Of a stretch of DNA of 64,000 nucleotides, positions 21,106-32,736 are shown in pieces. Below the pieces are notes generated by a model. It had not been told where the DNA came from, searched no databases, and saw only the letters and a program-made list of their open reading frames with translations. The DNA is from Lepidodermella squamata (Eukaryota > Gastrotricha). A program made the translations under genes and the position numbers. Within the stretch, counting starts at the first letter, position 1. Each line of letters opens with the position of its first letter. Where the stretch lies: assembly GCA_047495785.1 (NCBI GenBank), contig JBLDXI010000019.1, forward strand, positions 1,612,001 to 1,676,000. The letters are read 5' to 3'.

Positions 21106-24100
21106 ATAAAAAGTAAAAATAACAAGACTAGCTTTTCGCCTTGATCAACAAGACTAAAAATAAAGAAAAAATTAAACGTTAAATTTCGAAAAATCATCTC
21201 AGCAAAATGTCTAAATCGAGTTGCGAGTAAAAAGGACATCCTTCACTATCAATTGGATCAGACATGGGTCTTGAGGAAAAAATTATAAAATTGGCGCAAT
21301 TTTGTGGCTAAATGACGTAAATCCAGGAACAGTTTTCTTACTGACGTGAATGCGGGGTAAATTTGGCAAATAATTATGAAGATAATTGGCAGAATTCGAA
21401 AATTATTAGCTGCTAAAAAACTTCAAGGTACGGCGCACCTCCACGAATTTCAAAGCTGCAAGCTAGCTGAATTTAGCAGTGATGTTGTATCGAATTTCAC
21501 AGAGGCAAAAGTCGTGCTTTCGCATCTAACGGGTGATAACATTTCTTGAGCATTTATATTTCGATCGGATTATTGATAATAATAATATATATAACGCATG
21601 ACACATGACAGCAGGGCGGAGGGATGAGGGAGCGCGCGCGCGCGTGTTTTTTTATTAAATTAAAAGCCTATAGCCGTATCAACATCAGCACGGCTGTTCG
21701 ATATTGATTATCAGCGTGTGACTAGATTTGTCATTCGCATTTTATAAAAAAAAATCTCGTGCTGATGAAACGCTGAAAACAAGCGGAACGAAACGATGGA
21801 TGTTTTGCTCCGGTGCGCTCACACCGTGCGCATGGACTCGGGGAAATGTAATTTGCCTCACACATGACAGACACCGCGCACTACTTATTTTGGCCATAGC
21901 TCAATTTAAACAGGTGACAGTTAATAAAATATAGCCTGTGTCGAGTGTGTCAAAAGTGAGGTTTTAATCGAGCGTGTGAAATTAAGTTGAAGCGATATCT
22001 ACGACAACACGAAGCAAGACTCGTCACGAAATGTGCCAAAACGTTAGAAAAAAATGGTGAGTTTTTGTTTAAAAGCGAAGAGTGAAAGTAGAATATATTC
22101 GCGAATTTTTACGTGGTCATACGGGTTAATGAACAAGATAATATAAGTGCTTGGGCAACTGCGCTATGAAATTTACATTTGAGGTATCAATTTCGAGTTG
22201 TTGCAAAATGAGCGAAAAGTAGGCTACGGCTAATTATGTTTTTGTTGCACCCGAAGTTTCGCGAAGTTAAATGATTGCGTGATGCGTGTTTTGTATTTCT
22301 GGCGAATTTGTCATGGTAATTGGAAGTATCAGTTTCTCCTGCAATGGTCACTACAAATTGACCTATTTTTGACAATGACAACTAATTGAAGCTATATTAT
22401 CGAAGATCATGTTTTTGCACAGAATTGTTCGATGTTTCTCATAATTTGATTGTTCATAGGGTGAACAACAGCTTGGAGCTTGGAGAGCAAATTTGGGACT
22501 AAGGTAACTAAGAAAATTAGGCGCATTTAGGCATTTGATTTCAATGATCGAAAATGACCGTTAAAAAGTGAAAATTGGGAAAATTGGTTAGGCGAAATTT
22601 TGGACATTGTGAGATTTTGATGCCACTTTAAAGGTCAACGAACCAGGAGTCGAACGATATCAAAAAAGGTCGATGGTCATCAGGGTTGCTGAGAAAACGG
22701 GCGTTAAAGTTTACGGGTGAAAATTTCGAAAAATGCGCAGTTCAAAAAGTGTAGTTTTTTATTGCAGCAATCAATAATGCCCCACGCAAAAATGTTATTT
22801 TCGTATTCGCATTGGGAATTTTTTGGGGTAACCTGAAGTGAGGAATCTAGCTAGATATTCAAAATTGTTGATGGAATCTGCTTCGACCTAAATCGATAAG
22901 CATTTTTGGCAACACTTTAGGGTTTTCCGTCTTTTATAAGGAGGATAGGAGCCCTCTATAGAGGTATGGAATTACTAAAATGAAAATTCCTGAAGAAAAA
23001 TGGTGTGGGAGAATCTAATAATCGTCCCTATTCAAGTCAACACACAACTCTTAAGATTTTCTGGACAATACAGAAAATTCACCCACTTTTCACTTGCTAA
23101 AGATCAAATGAAAATGGCAATCTTTTTGGCTGGAAATTATTTGAGCAAAAATATACTGAAACGAACTGGGTATAAGAGATCCTCTTATATCCGATTTTGT
23201 ATGCTGGATACAAAGACATGGCAAAATTAAGTTCAGGTCTTAGAGCCCTATATTAAATGTTGAATATCAGTCTATATTTCTTGGAAAATGAGTGTTTTTG
23301 TTTGAAAATCGAGCCACAATTTCTAAGCGCGCTACGACAGCTTGTCAACTTCCTACGACCTCACACGGAGACGTTCGGGGGACATTTATATAAACTTAAC
23401 GACGGAGAAAATAATGAAATCAAGCAAGGTTTGGCTGCCTTAACATGCTTAACAATTTACAAAAGCTCGCAATATATGATATAAAGGAAAAACCGAGTTC
23501 ACAATGAATAATTTGACGGAATCCTTCGACAGGATAAGAATATCAGAGCCAAGTTTGCTACGGTTTTCGTTTAAAATTAGGTCTTAGATGGCTATTCGAG
23601 GGTCAATTTCCCGATATTCAAATTTTTTTTAAGGAGTTTCAGGTGACAAATAAAATTATCTGAAAGTATAATGGCCAAATATATGGAATAATTGAAGACA
23701 CATTTTGGCCGTCGGATAAAATTCGTCAAGTTGTCCACGCGATAAAGGCCCAAAAATGAAGGCGATAAATCGTTACAGCCGTGCGTCATCATTTTTTTTT
23801 ACGTCAATAGAAAAAGCGTATAAACAAAAACGGCTTAACTTGGCTCCTGTCACCTTAAAACCGAAATGTATAAACAAGTCTGACTCCATAGCGCTCATTC
23901 CGCTTTAGCCGACTTAATTATTCAACGCCGCCTTAAATATTTAAAAAAGCGCTCGCTGGAATGCATGTGACGGCGGTGTGTGTCCCGCTGCGGCGGCGGG
24001 TACGTCGTCGATTCGAGCAGAAAATCGGATGCGCTTTTTGCGTCATTTCAGCATCAGCGGCGCTGACCACATAGCTGTCACGCGGAAGCAGAGAGAAATG

Positions 24101-24534
24101 ATCAGATGATGAACACGGCGCGTGGATTTTGTCCGCGATTCGCGTTCAAAAGTGATTTATTTTACGACATCACGACTCATCATCGCATCAGTAGTGGTGG
24201 GTCGATTATTTCCGCATTTTCGCCTGTGAGATACCGGCATATTTTTCCCACGCGTAATTTTTGTATCTTTCAAACAATAAAACACGCATGACTAATTCCT
24301 TACATACTGCGGATAAGTATTACCAACACATTATTCATATAATATAGCGAATAGTGTACTTACTGAAATAAAATAACAGAAATACTACCCCACGTTTGTT
24401 TGCCTTCAGATGCTACTAGTATATGTAAGTAATCTCAGGTGTAAGGTAGAAAAAATGCAGCATAACAGATGACTCACCCAGCCTGTTTAAATAGCGCGAG
24501 AAATTCCGCCTTTTTTCCAATTTTTCCGTAAAAA
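21106..24534. other. 3.4-kb divergent intergenic region between two RhoGAP genes
   Basis: Holds one copy of dispersed repeat R1 (22545-22985), a (GC)n run at 21631-21644 and a GC-richer segment near 23960-24070 upstream of the plus-strand gene that could be promoter sequence. Only short unsupported ORFs. Confidence 0.55.
22545..22985 (+). repeat. Dispersed repeat R1, copy 2
   Basis: About 440 bp matching 38990-39485 in order and orientation. Shared stretches include AAGTGAAAATTGGG, AGTCGAACGATATCAAAAA, GAGGAATCTAGCTAGATATT and the end CCGTCTTT...GGAGGAT. An inverted fragment is at 16837-17010. No coding potential. Type unknown (possible SINE or MITE remnant). Confidence 0.7.
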
Positions 24535-25266
24535 ATGCACGACAATTCCATGAATAGCTTGAAAAATTTGGGCAAATCAATTCTCCGGAAAATACCCCGG
24601 GTCGAACTCATCCGTCGGCCTCAGAGAACTTCACCGAATGCATCACGGCAGAACTCGGCAGAAAAACCAAGTCTCGTGCCACCTATCGTGTTATTCTGCA
24701 TCGAAAAAATCGAGCAAATGTCGCCGAAAACGGGGCTATTAAGTGGCATCTACCGGCGGCATGGAACTTGGGACACGGTTGAAAGGCTGCGGGAATTGGA
24801 GCAAATCCTATCACCCGCCGATTTTTACGACGAACTCGATAAGGTCAACGATCTTCAGTCAATAGCCGGGCTGCTGAAGCGGTATTTATATTCGACGAGA
24901 ACTGAGCCGGTTATTCCCGCTGAGCATTATCAAAAAATTGTTGGAGCAAACTCAGTGGCGGAGTTGAAGCGGATTTTCTGTGAAGATTTTACGCCTGAGC
25001 AGTACGCGATTAGCGAGGCGATTTTCAGCCACCTTGGCCGGTTGGCTGGGATGCCGGCGGCTGTTTCGATGACTTCGTTGCAGTTGGCTAGTTCTTGGGC
25101 GCCGATTTTGTTCTATGTCGCGGCGGCTGAGTGTGAATTGATGGCGCTACCAGAAGCTGTTACGGCGATTCAGCGGGAAATTAAAATTGTTGAGCTCATC
25201 ATCCGGCAATATAGTGATATATTTGATAGCAGCGAACCTCCTGCCTTTTCATTTTACGAAAAATAG
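24535..25266 (+). CDS. RhoGAP-domain protein, single exon (243 aa)
   Basis: Second Rho GTPase-activating protein. The RhoGAP domain covers about residues 47-235. The arginine finger is Arg74 in SGIYRRHG. Also seen: LLKRYLYSTRTEPVIP (~128) and LQLASSWAPILF (~185). The N-terminal ~45 residues are basic and contain RRPQRTSP. No intron. A poly(A) signal AATAAA lies at 25276, ten bases past the stop. Partner and specificity cannot be read from sequence. It diverges from the RhoGAP at 20161-21105. Confidence 0.85.
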   Translation: MHDNSMNSLKNLGKSILRKIPRVELIRRPQRTSPNASRQNSAEKPSLVPPIVLFCIEKIEQMSPKTGLLSGIYRRHGTWDTVERLRELEQILSPADFYDELDKVNDLQSIAGLLKRYLYSTRTEPVIPAEHYQKIVGANSVAELKRIFCEDFTPEQYAISEAIFSHLGRLAGMPAAVSMTSLQLASSWAPILFYVAAAECELMALPEAVTAIQREIKIVELIIRQYSDIFDSSEPPAFSFYEK

Positions 25267-26145
25267 CAATATTCAAATAAAATATTACATATGATACGAT
25301 ATTTTTGAGTACTTGAATGCTTTCGAAATTTCGAAATTTTTTTAGGGAAATTGATCTAACTTTTCGAAATTAAGCCCACACAAGGGAATCTTCCATCCTC
25401 TATCCATGATGTCACCGAAGAAATTAACCGAAGAAATTTTACCGGGGAAAACCCTGAAAATTTCCATGATAACCGGTTCGGTAATTTTTGGGCTTTACCT
25501 GGTTGAATCAAATTTCTTCGGATTTTTCAATCCCCTTCACAAGAGACATACTAGATCACCATTCTGATGGCATTTAGATTTTCGAAAGATTTTCTGGCCA
25601 TGAGATATGATTTCGCCTCTCATTTCAGAGTTTCTGGTCCCTTTTCCATGCATTTCCTTTGTTTGTGTTACTTATGGGACACGATGAGGCGGGACCTCCA
25701 ATAATTTCCGGACACATTGCTCCAACAAATTTCGCTAAAAACCCGACTATACTTCTCCATAAATTCCTCTGCTAAAAACGCAGAAACTATTCAAATTGCT
25801 GCGCCAGAATCAAATGCTCTGTAACCTTTTCAGATCGATAATGAGCTAAATCATCATCTGCCACATATAACAACCCACCTTTCTAGCCAAAAGTCAATAT
25901 GGGACATTTTGTATTAGGCGAAGGGTCCCTAAAATAATATCTTCTATATTACTCCAAACCCCAAACAGATGATAGCTTTGGTAGTATTTCTAGGTTAAAT
26001 CAGCATTCAAAATTTCAAAAAAATTCAGCAGGTGATACAATCCCAGTCTGAGGCAACATGAGGACATCTTGAGCAAAGATTGTCTCTACCGAAGGCGAGA
26101 ATCAACCATTCGTCACATAAATCGTGTAAGGTGTGCATTTTAGAA
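25267..26145. other. Intergenic, nothing beyond a 3' UTR recognised
   Basis: Contains the AATAAA signal of the upstream RhoGAP gene. The rest has no supported gene. A possible splice acceptor (GCATTTTAG) lies three bases before the next ATG. Confidence 0.5.
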
Positions 26146-27890
26146 ATGCTGCTCCTCAAGGGTTCACTCTACTGGTATCTAACTATATTTGCCGGGACAA
26201 TCTTTGTCCTCAGCGAAGGCGTTCTTTCCGTTGATGTGCCAAAGTGTATGAAGCAAATGAACGACCAAGCGGCAAAGGACGCTACAAGTATGCTGTCGAG
26301 TTTGTCTGCTCTTGTTCCGACGCCGGGCCCGATTGGCGGCTTCATCAGTGCAGCTTTCGGATTTGCCTCGAACCTCTTAGACGGTCAACAGGAGCAAAGT
26401 TGCTACGATGAAATCATACGCTACGTCGACCAAGTTGTAGGCTCACGGAATACGAAAACCTTAGAGGAATTTCTGGCGGGTTTCGCGAACAGCGTTCAAA
26501 AGTTGAAGCTGGACAGATCGCACGAATGCAACGAAACATCTTACGACCCGCATTACGTCAATTCTGTAACTGGTCTCTACTATCAAATGAACGCACATCG
26601 TGAGCGATTCGTGCAAGCTCCAGAGGCTGCTAGCTTCTACCTGATTTCACCATTCGGTCAGCTTCAGTTGATGCTCGCCAGCGAGATAATCGCTACGACC
26701 GATAAATCGTCCGTCGCCAATACTTTTAAGAAGCACTTCGCTGACGATATCGAATTTTACTTCAGAAATGTGCCTAAGATCTTGGAAGATGTAGCTGAAA
26801 CTTCGGTTCATGGTCTGCAAGAGATCCAAGACCAGCGGGTGAAGTTCATGAGGCACGTGTCGCCCTGGTTAGACGTACTGGCTCGACTTTACAAACGGAA
26901 TGCGAACGCAAGTTTCACTATGGAGGACAGCGGGCGAAGTAAGTTGACGCATAACACTGGCGTTGCGCTCAAGTTCGGCGGCGATAAATGGTTCTCTTGC
27001 TGGGGAGCTGAACAGTACGATTTGAGGGTGAAGAAATGTAGCTTAGATGCATCCTGTCCGAGCAAAGGCCCGCGGTTGGGAGAAGTCTGGCCCGGAGCAG
27101 ATGTGACAAAGGCTGGCTGGAGATGCAGGGGCGAAATGTTTTGGATTCTGCATCATGACCTGTCGGCGTCTTCATCGTCCAGGGATTTGATTAAGGTTGG
27201 AGATCCTGTCAAGATCATGTTTGGCTCCGACAGGCAGGTTTATCGCGGCAACTTCATTTGGGGAACTGCTTGCTTCGTTCGCGAGAGCGCCTCTGGTAAT
27301 CAGGATAACTTGAAATGGTGGATTAAAGCATACGATTGGTATGGCAATTTGAAGAGCAAGGGTGCGCCTGTTTATGACCGAGACTTGATACTTCTCGAAA
27401 GAAATGAAACTCCAACTCCGAACACGGGAGAGTGCAAGGAACTGAGCGCCATTATTTTCGACACAAAGGTATCGATAGAGCCTGCGCCCGCGCCGTGCGA
27501 TATGGTTGGCGGATTCAGTAAGCATTACTTTTTTATCCAAATTACAGATAAGTCTAATAGTCAAAACCGTGACAATTTTCGTTAAGTTCGCCAAATTTTG
27601 AGCTTTATCTGTTTTGGTAGCTGTATATTTTGCATGAACTGATCATGTTTCGATTTGCTCGTAGTCTGCCACGTCTAATAGCTTACCTATCTTAGTGATA
27701 TTTTGGGGATCGATTACAAACAATCTTGAACTGCTTTGCAAGGTCGTTTTTGCTCAATTGTTGTTTCATTTTCCTCTTTGTAATTGCAGGTCGCTGTTGC
27801 TCAGGGGCATGGATTTTCGATAATTGCAGTACCAAGTGCTATGACGAATGCTCGATTAGCAACGGTTGTTCTCGCGGGAGAGCTTGCTGA
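26146..27890 (+). CDS. Secreted protein with helical N-terminal half and Cys-rich tail (490 aa), function unknown
   Basis: Exons 26146-27517 and 27790-27890; phase fits and the frame closes at TGA. The start is the only in-frame ATG before the hydrophobic stretch (WYLTIFAGTIFVLSEGVL), a signal peptide. Residues ~35-270 look all-helical, with a Gly/Ala-rich amphipathic segment (PGPIGGFISAAFGFASNLL). Residues ~280-460 look beta-rich with Trp and Gly (FGGDKWFSCWG, DLKWWIKAYDWYGN-like). The second exon encodes a short tail with about ten cysteines (SRCCSGAWIFDNC...). By eye the helical half faintly recalls the N-terminal bundle of Cry-type pore-forming proteins, and the second half a lectin-like fold. 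This is weak inference. No paralogue in the window. Confidence 0.75.
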
Positions 27891-29152
27891 TGGCTGATAC
27901 TGCTGATGTCTTTCGTGCGTCCGCAAAAGCTGGCGTGGTTCTTCTGCTCTCAATGACTGCATTTTAATAGCATGATTTTAGCTGTTTTTATTCAACCTAA
28001 TTAACGTGTACTGTCGATTTAATAGCTTTGGTTTCGAACTTGTGTATCCTACTTCTACTTTCATTGCATCATTCGTTACATCCTCCTCCAATTTATATTC
28101 AAACCCGCTTTTGATTGATTTTACCGCCTTCTTAGTTCTCCGAGGTGTACGCGGAAAATCTTGTTCATCCTCTAGTTAATTCTCGTTAATTTGTATTCAC
28201 CATTCGTTACACTTTTGGCTTACGTGTTTCGAAGTAAATTTGGGTTCGAAAACCTGTCAGGCCCAAGTGTTTTTTCTCTCAAACTAAATAGGGGCTAGTT
28301 CACGTAGTTGTGAACGTCCTTGTTTCAGCTGTTCTTTATTTATTGAGGGGAAACGTTAGTGCCGTGATCTTTGCTTCACCTGGTATCCGTTCCCATTTTT
28401 CTGTTCGGCTGAACACAACAGGTTGTTTCACGCACGTTGTAGGCATTTTCCTGATCCGCCAAAAGTGGTTGCCAGTTAAAAGCTTGCAGCGGAAAAGGTG
28501 TAAAAGCGGAAATATCTTCGAGCGGAAATAGACTTAAAAGCGGCGGAAACGTTGAAACCGTGGACATTTCACTAACGTGGCCGATTATTTATTTGGAGCG
28601 GAAATGATGTAGCAACACCAGGCTAGTATAAATATATTGAAGAGCAAAGGGCTTTTCGTTCAAGTTTAACCTGTATTTCAGGTAAGCAATGGGATCATCT
28701 CGAAGTTTCTCGCGACTCTTAAAGCAAGGAGCCTGTGCCAACAAAGGTTGTTTGTAATTCACGATGGCGTTAATGCAATATATAACCCAGGTGCCTGGAT
28801 TTTAAATTCAATAAAAAATGGCGTTGTATGAGTTCACGCTTTTCACAGCTGAGAACGTGTAGTCTACCACTTCTTGCGTTAGTATGATGCAATTTTGATT
28901 ATTTTGTTAGCTGCTGTTATGGCTATTTAGAGATTATTCATCGCAGAGGAGGCACATGAAGAGGTTTTAAAGGTATAAGCAGCCTCATACATGCACTCTC
29001 GCACTTGTAGTAAGAGGCCGAAAGAGACTTTATTCGTTCAGCAGAACAATAATATGTCATCCAATAATTGATCTTAAAAATCTCTCATCTTATCTAATAA
29101 TCCTTGACTATTCTATTTAGATTTTAAAGTTTAAATTCCAAGCTCTTAACAA
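27891..29152. other. Intergenic, nothing recognised
   Basis: Between the Cys-tailed secreted protein gene and the ORMDL gene. Only short ORFs on either strand, with no recognisable motif. Confidence 0.5.
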
Positions 29153-29602
29153 ATGTCCGAAGTCGCCCCTGTTGGCCATCCAAATCGAAATTACTTGAAC
29201 TTCCGCGGCGCCTGGACTGTTTACCTACTCATCCTCACCGCTCTACACCTATGGCTAATGTCCTGCTTCGAATCCATGTCACCCGCTTGGGGCTGGACGA
29301 TGACGGTCGTGGCGCATAGCATCATAACATTCTTCATGTTCCACATCACAAAGGGCGTTCAATGGCTGCCGCTTTTCGACAAAAGCGACCGAGATTTGAC
29401 GGTTTGGGAACAACTCGACAACGGCACTCAGTGGACGCCGACGAAAAAATTCCTGACCACCGTTCCGGTTGCTCTGTTTTTCATCGCCAGTTTCTTCGGC
29501 GGAAATGACAATTTGCAGTTTTTACTCAATTTGAGCGCCCTGGGACTTGCGATTATCCCGAAACAGCCCCTAATGCATAAAGTTCGGTTATTCGAATCTT
29601 GA
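29153..29602 (+). CDS. ORMDL: ORMDL sphingolipid-synthesis regulator (149 aa)
   Basis: ORMDL/Orm proteins sit in the ER membrane and restrain serine palmitoyltransferase, the first enzyme of sphingolipid synthesis. The match is clear along the whole length: HPNRNYLNFRGAWTVYLL, a second hydrophobic pair (WGWTMTVVAHSIITFFMFH), KGVQWLP, LTVWEQLDNGTQWTPTKKFL, and the C-terminal LSALGLAIIPKQPLMHKVRLF. The length equals the family's usual ~150 residues. Four hydrophobic segments. The gene has no intron, which may reflect intron loss or retrocopy origin; the reading frame is intact and well conserved. Highest-confidence orthology in the window. Confidence 0.96.
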   Translation: MSEVAPVGHPNRNYLNFRGAWTVYLLILTALHLWLMSCFESMSPAWGWTMTVVAHSIITFFMFHITKGVQWLPLFDKSDRDLTVWEQLDNGTQWTPTKKFLTTVPVALFFIASFFGGNDNLQFLLNLSALGLAIIPKQPLMHKVRLFES

Positions 29603-29844
29603 ACATTGGCTTTGACACCGGTAATTTTCGCCTTTCATTGTGCAATGCTATAATTAAACTCGAACTTTGAATTGATCTGAAAATACATTAGTCGCAGTTA
29701 CGTGATGTTTTTCTTCTTCAATTTAATAACGCGTGACCTAGTTGTTTCATCTTGCCAGAATATGTAGGTCAGTGAGTTGAAAACTGGTTTATTATTGTAG
29801 GTCATCTACGTCAATGAGTGAATCACAAAATCGCGTGTTTTGTG

Positions 29845-31649
29845 TCAAATTGATCCTCTGTTTAGCGTTGACACGACCTCATCGTCGTGCGCCCAGTCTT
29901 GCGCCGTCCAGCCGAATTTATTGCGCGCCGTCGGGTTGGCGCCGTGTTTCATCAGAAATTCAACGATCGGCTTGTGGCCGTTCTCGGCGGCCCACATTAG
30001 CGGTGTGTACTCGGCGGCATCTGTCATGTTGACGTCGACTTTTTCGTGGAGTACCAACTGCTGGACGGCTTCGTAATTGCCGTCCTTAACGGCCTTAAAC
30101 ATGTCGTGCTTGTGGAGTTGATGGCGGAGTACCTGTAGAAAAATATGATTAATGCATATTTCATTTTAAAACGCGTTTACTTTTTCGAGTTCTCCTTCTT
30201 TAATTCGCTCTGACGGTTCGATGCAAAGCAAGCGACGGGGCAATAATCGTAATTCATTCGGATAATCACGAACTGCTGGAACAATCAGCTGAGCCAATGG
30301 CATTTGACTAATAAATTTTCGATAAAAGTCACAAAAAATCGATTAAAATTCAAACTCACTTTCCAATCATTTTTTGAACAGCTTTCGGGGTTCTACCTGG
30401 GAACTTGATAATTTCGCAAAAATTACAATAAAATTCTATAAATGGATTCAGTTTACCGGAACTTTCAAGCAGAGAAGTTCGAAAAGAACAACGCCCATCG
30501 ACCAAATATCGGACGCGGCGACGTAGCGGTCTGGCTCAGTGATGTGGATGTCCTTTTTAGATGGGAATCTGAACTCGCACATGATTTCGATCGGCATGTA
30601 AGGCCAGGAGTTCGGCGGGCTCAAGCAGCAGTGATGTGGCCCGGCGTTGAGGCGATTAATTGCCGTCCAAAATGCGCCTGGGTAACGCGAGGCATGTGAC
30701 CGGTTTTGAAACACCTTGGGACTGCCAACATCGCCGAGTTTCAGAACGTCGTTTTCGATGATAAAAATGTTCTAAAAATATTCGAATAAATTTCACTTAT
30801 AACTTGAATAATTTATTAAAATTTGTTTATTTAATTTAAATTTACTAAAAATTAATTAAAAATTCCACCTTAAATTTTCTTAATTGAAAAAATTACCTTG
30901 GGTCGAATGTCCCTGTGCAGGATCCCGTGAGAATGGAGGAATGAAACGGCCAAAGTCAGCTGATGCATGTAGCGTAGAATTTGGCGGTGCGAGAAAGCCC
31001 CTCGAAGCTCGAAATGCTTTTGAATCCTAGCGTTCAAACTGCCCTCTCGGAAATACTCGACCTCGAGAAATGGTTGAAGATGAACGGCAACTGCAAATTA
31101 AGAAATTGTTAATAAATTCCAGGATTTTTTGTGGGACTAACGTTTGAAGCTATCTTGAACTCCCGAACAAGCTCGGAATTTGATGAGATTTTGATGCTCG
31201 GGTAATTTTGTCAACCGCGTGACCTCGCTCATCGCATCGTTGACATCGACTGATCGACATATCGGCGACGCGACCTTGCGAATCGCCACGAATTTCCCAT
31301 CAGCAACACGCGGCACTTTGACCACCTCGTGGCAATTCGTACAACGACCCTTTCCCAGCAGCTGCTCGCGGCTCCAGTCGTAATCCGGGTGCAAGGGTAG
31401 CGGAGGAACAGGTGCTGTTTTAGGCCGAGTGGGCGTCGCAGGAGGCGCCGGTGATGCGGCTCTCATTTTCGGACTTTTCGGCGTTGACGGTCGCTTGTCC
31501 TTCAAGCTATTCGCAGACGACTTCCGAGGCATGGTTGGGGTATTTCTTCTGCTCTTAGGGGTGTCCAGAGGTGTCGTCGGCCGATCAGACCCGGGTGTCG
31601 CGGGTGGCTGGGTGACCTCAATTTTTATTGGCTCAGTGTTGGTCGCCAT
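29845..31649 (-). CDS. Kinase-like protein with C-terminal ankyrin repeats (491 aa)
   Basis: Exons 31649-31142, 31090-30897, 30771-30457, 30403-30360, 30307-30181, 30132-29845; all phases fit. Residues 1-85 are a Pro/Thr/Lys-rich disordered tail. The kinase fold runs ~90-390: GKGRCTNC glycine loop (99-106), VAIRK with Arg124 at the beta-3 Lys position, HRDIRPKN (228-235) with the catalytic Asp230 but Arg for the usual Lys, GDVG with Asp248 in place of DFG, and DIWSMG. Two ankyrin repeats (TPLMWAAENG, GWTAQDWAHD) end the protein. It shares the intron after RPK with the paralogue at 17327-19125 but keeps both catalytic and metal-binding Asp. Activity remains uncertain because the beta-3 Lys is missing. 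Confidence 0.88.
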
Positions 31650-32736
31650 AATCAGTTTTTAACTCGTCGATTTATTTAATATAGAAAAGTTGCCTATGAC
31701 ATCTGCAAATAACCAGGTATTTTATATAACTTGAAGGCCCATTGATGGTTAGTGAAAGGTGGTCATTTATCGCGATCAAAGGTAGTCTTTTTACCTAACC
31801 CTGGCACGGCGCGTAAAAAATATATTCATTGATTTATTTTTGTCGCTTTTTATTATTTCGCGGCGCTTGATCAAAGGCGGCGCCGGATGTGTTCAACTTC
31901 TTCAGCTCTATGCGCCGAGTATAAAAAGTGTTATGAAGAATAAAAAAGGCGTCTTTGATTTACCAACATTGCGATCCTTAGTGCTAATAATGTTTCTTAG
32001 CAGGTAAAAGCGGAAATCGACTTCTTAACCACAGTCTGGGAGGATATAATTTCAATATCGAAAAATCGACCATTAGCAATCAAATAGTGGGAATTGTGAA
32101 AGTTGTAGCTGGTGTGCATGGAACATTGATTAATAAAAAAATGATTATAAATAAAATTGAATTTTTGCTAGGTAGCCGTAATGCATAAGCCTCATCGTAA
32201 TCCTCAATTATCTCGCTATTGTAGAAATTAGCTGCCGTTCAGTCGTGATCAGTGCTTGAAATAAAACGGATAAACATAGGTGCTACAATGGATTTGAGGT
32301 TGCTTCCGAATTTTGCGATGAATTTTCCCAAGTGGCAGACAATGATAATTTTGATCATATTGGCTTCCGATTGACTGCTTATATCGGAAAAATCATTGAT
32401 TTGGACAATCGATACTGAATATCGGCTCTCATTCCTCAAAATAATTCTGAAACTGACAGCTGATAGCTCAAAAAAATGTACTTATTATTCGTCTCTAATG
32501 AGTAAGAGTTCTCGAAAAACCTGTTTTCTCGCAAGTAACAAAAGTTGGAACCTTATATTTAGGTTGGCACTAGGCGATTATAATACTCAAAATTGAGGAA
32601 AAATTGGAAAAATCTCCGAAATACTCAAATTTCCCCATATTAATTCAATCGCGTAATGAGCCTAAATTTTTGTTTGCCATCGATAGTCGATCGCGTGTGG
32701 TCCAGACTGGGAAATGCCAAGGCCTTAGAACTATGA
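31650..32736. other. Intergenic between kinase-ankyrin gene and protease array
   Basis: Divergent promoter region. AT-rich; no supported gene or repeat seen. Confidence 0.55.

Noticed and set aside
26080-26145. N-terminal extension of the Cys-tailed secreted protein
   Set aside because: It would begin at TTG and place a charged stretch before the signal peptide. The ATG at 26146 follows an acceptor-like sequence.
30442-30699. Plus-strand ORF opposite the kinase-ankyrin exon
   Set aside because: Antisense to a well-supported, phase-consistent kinase exon.
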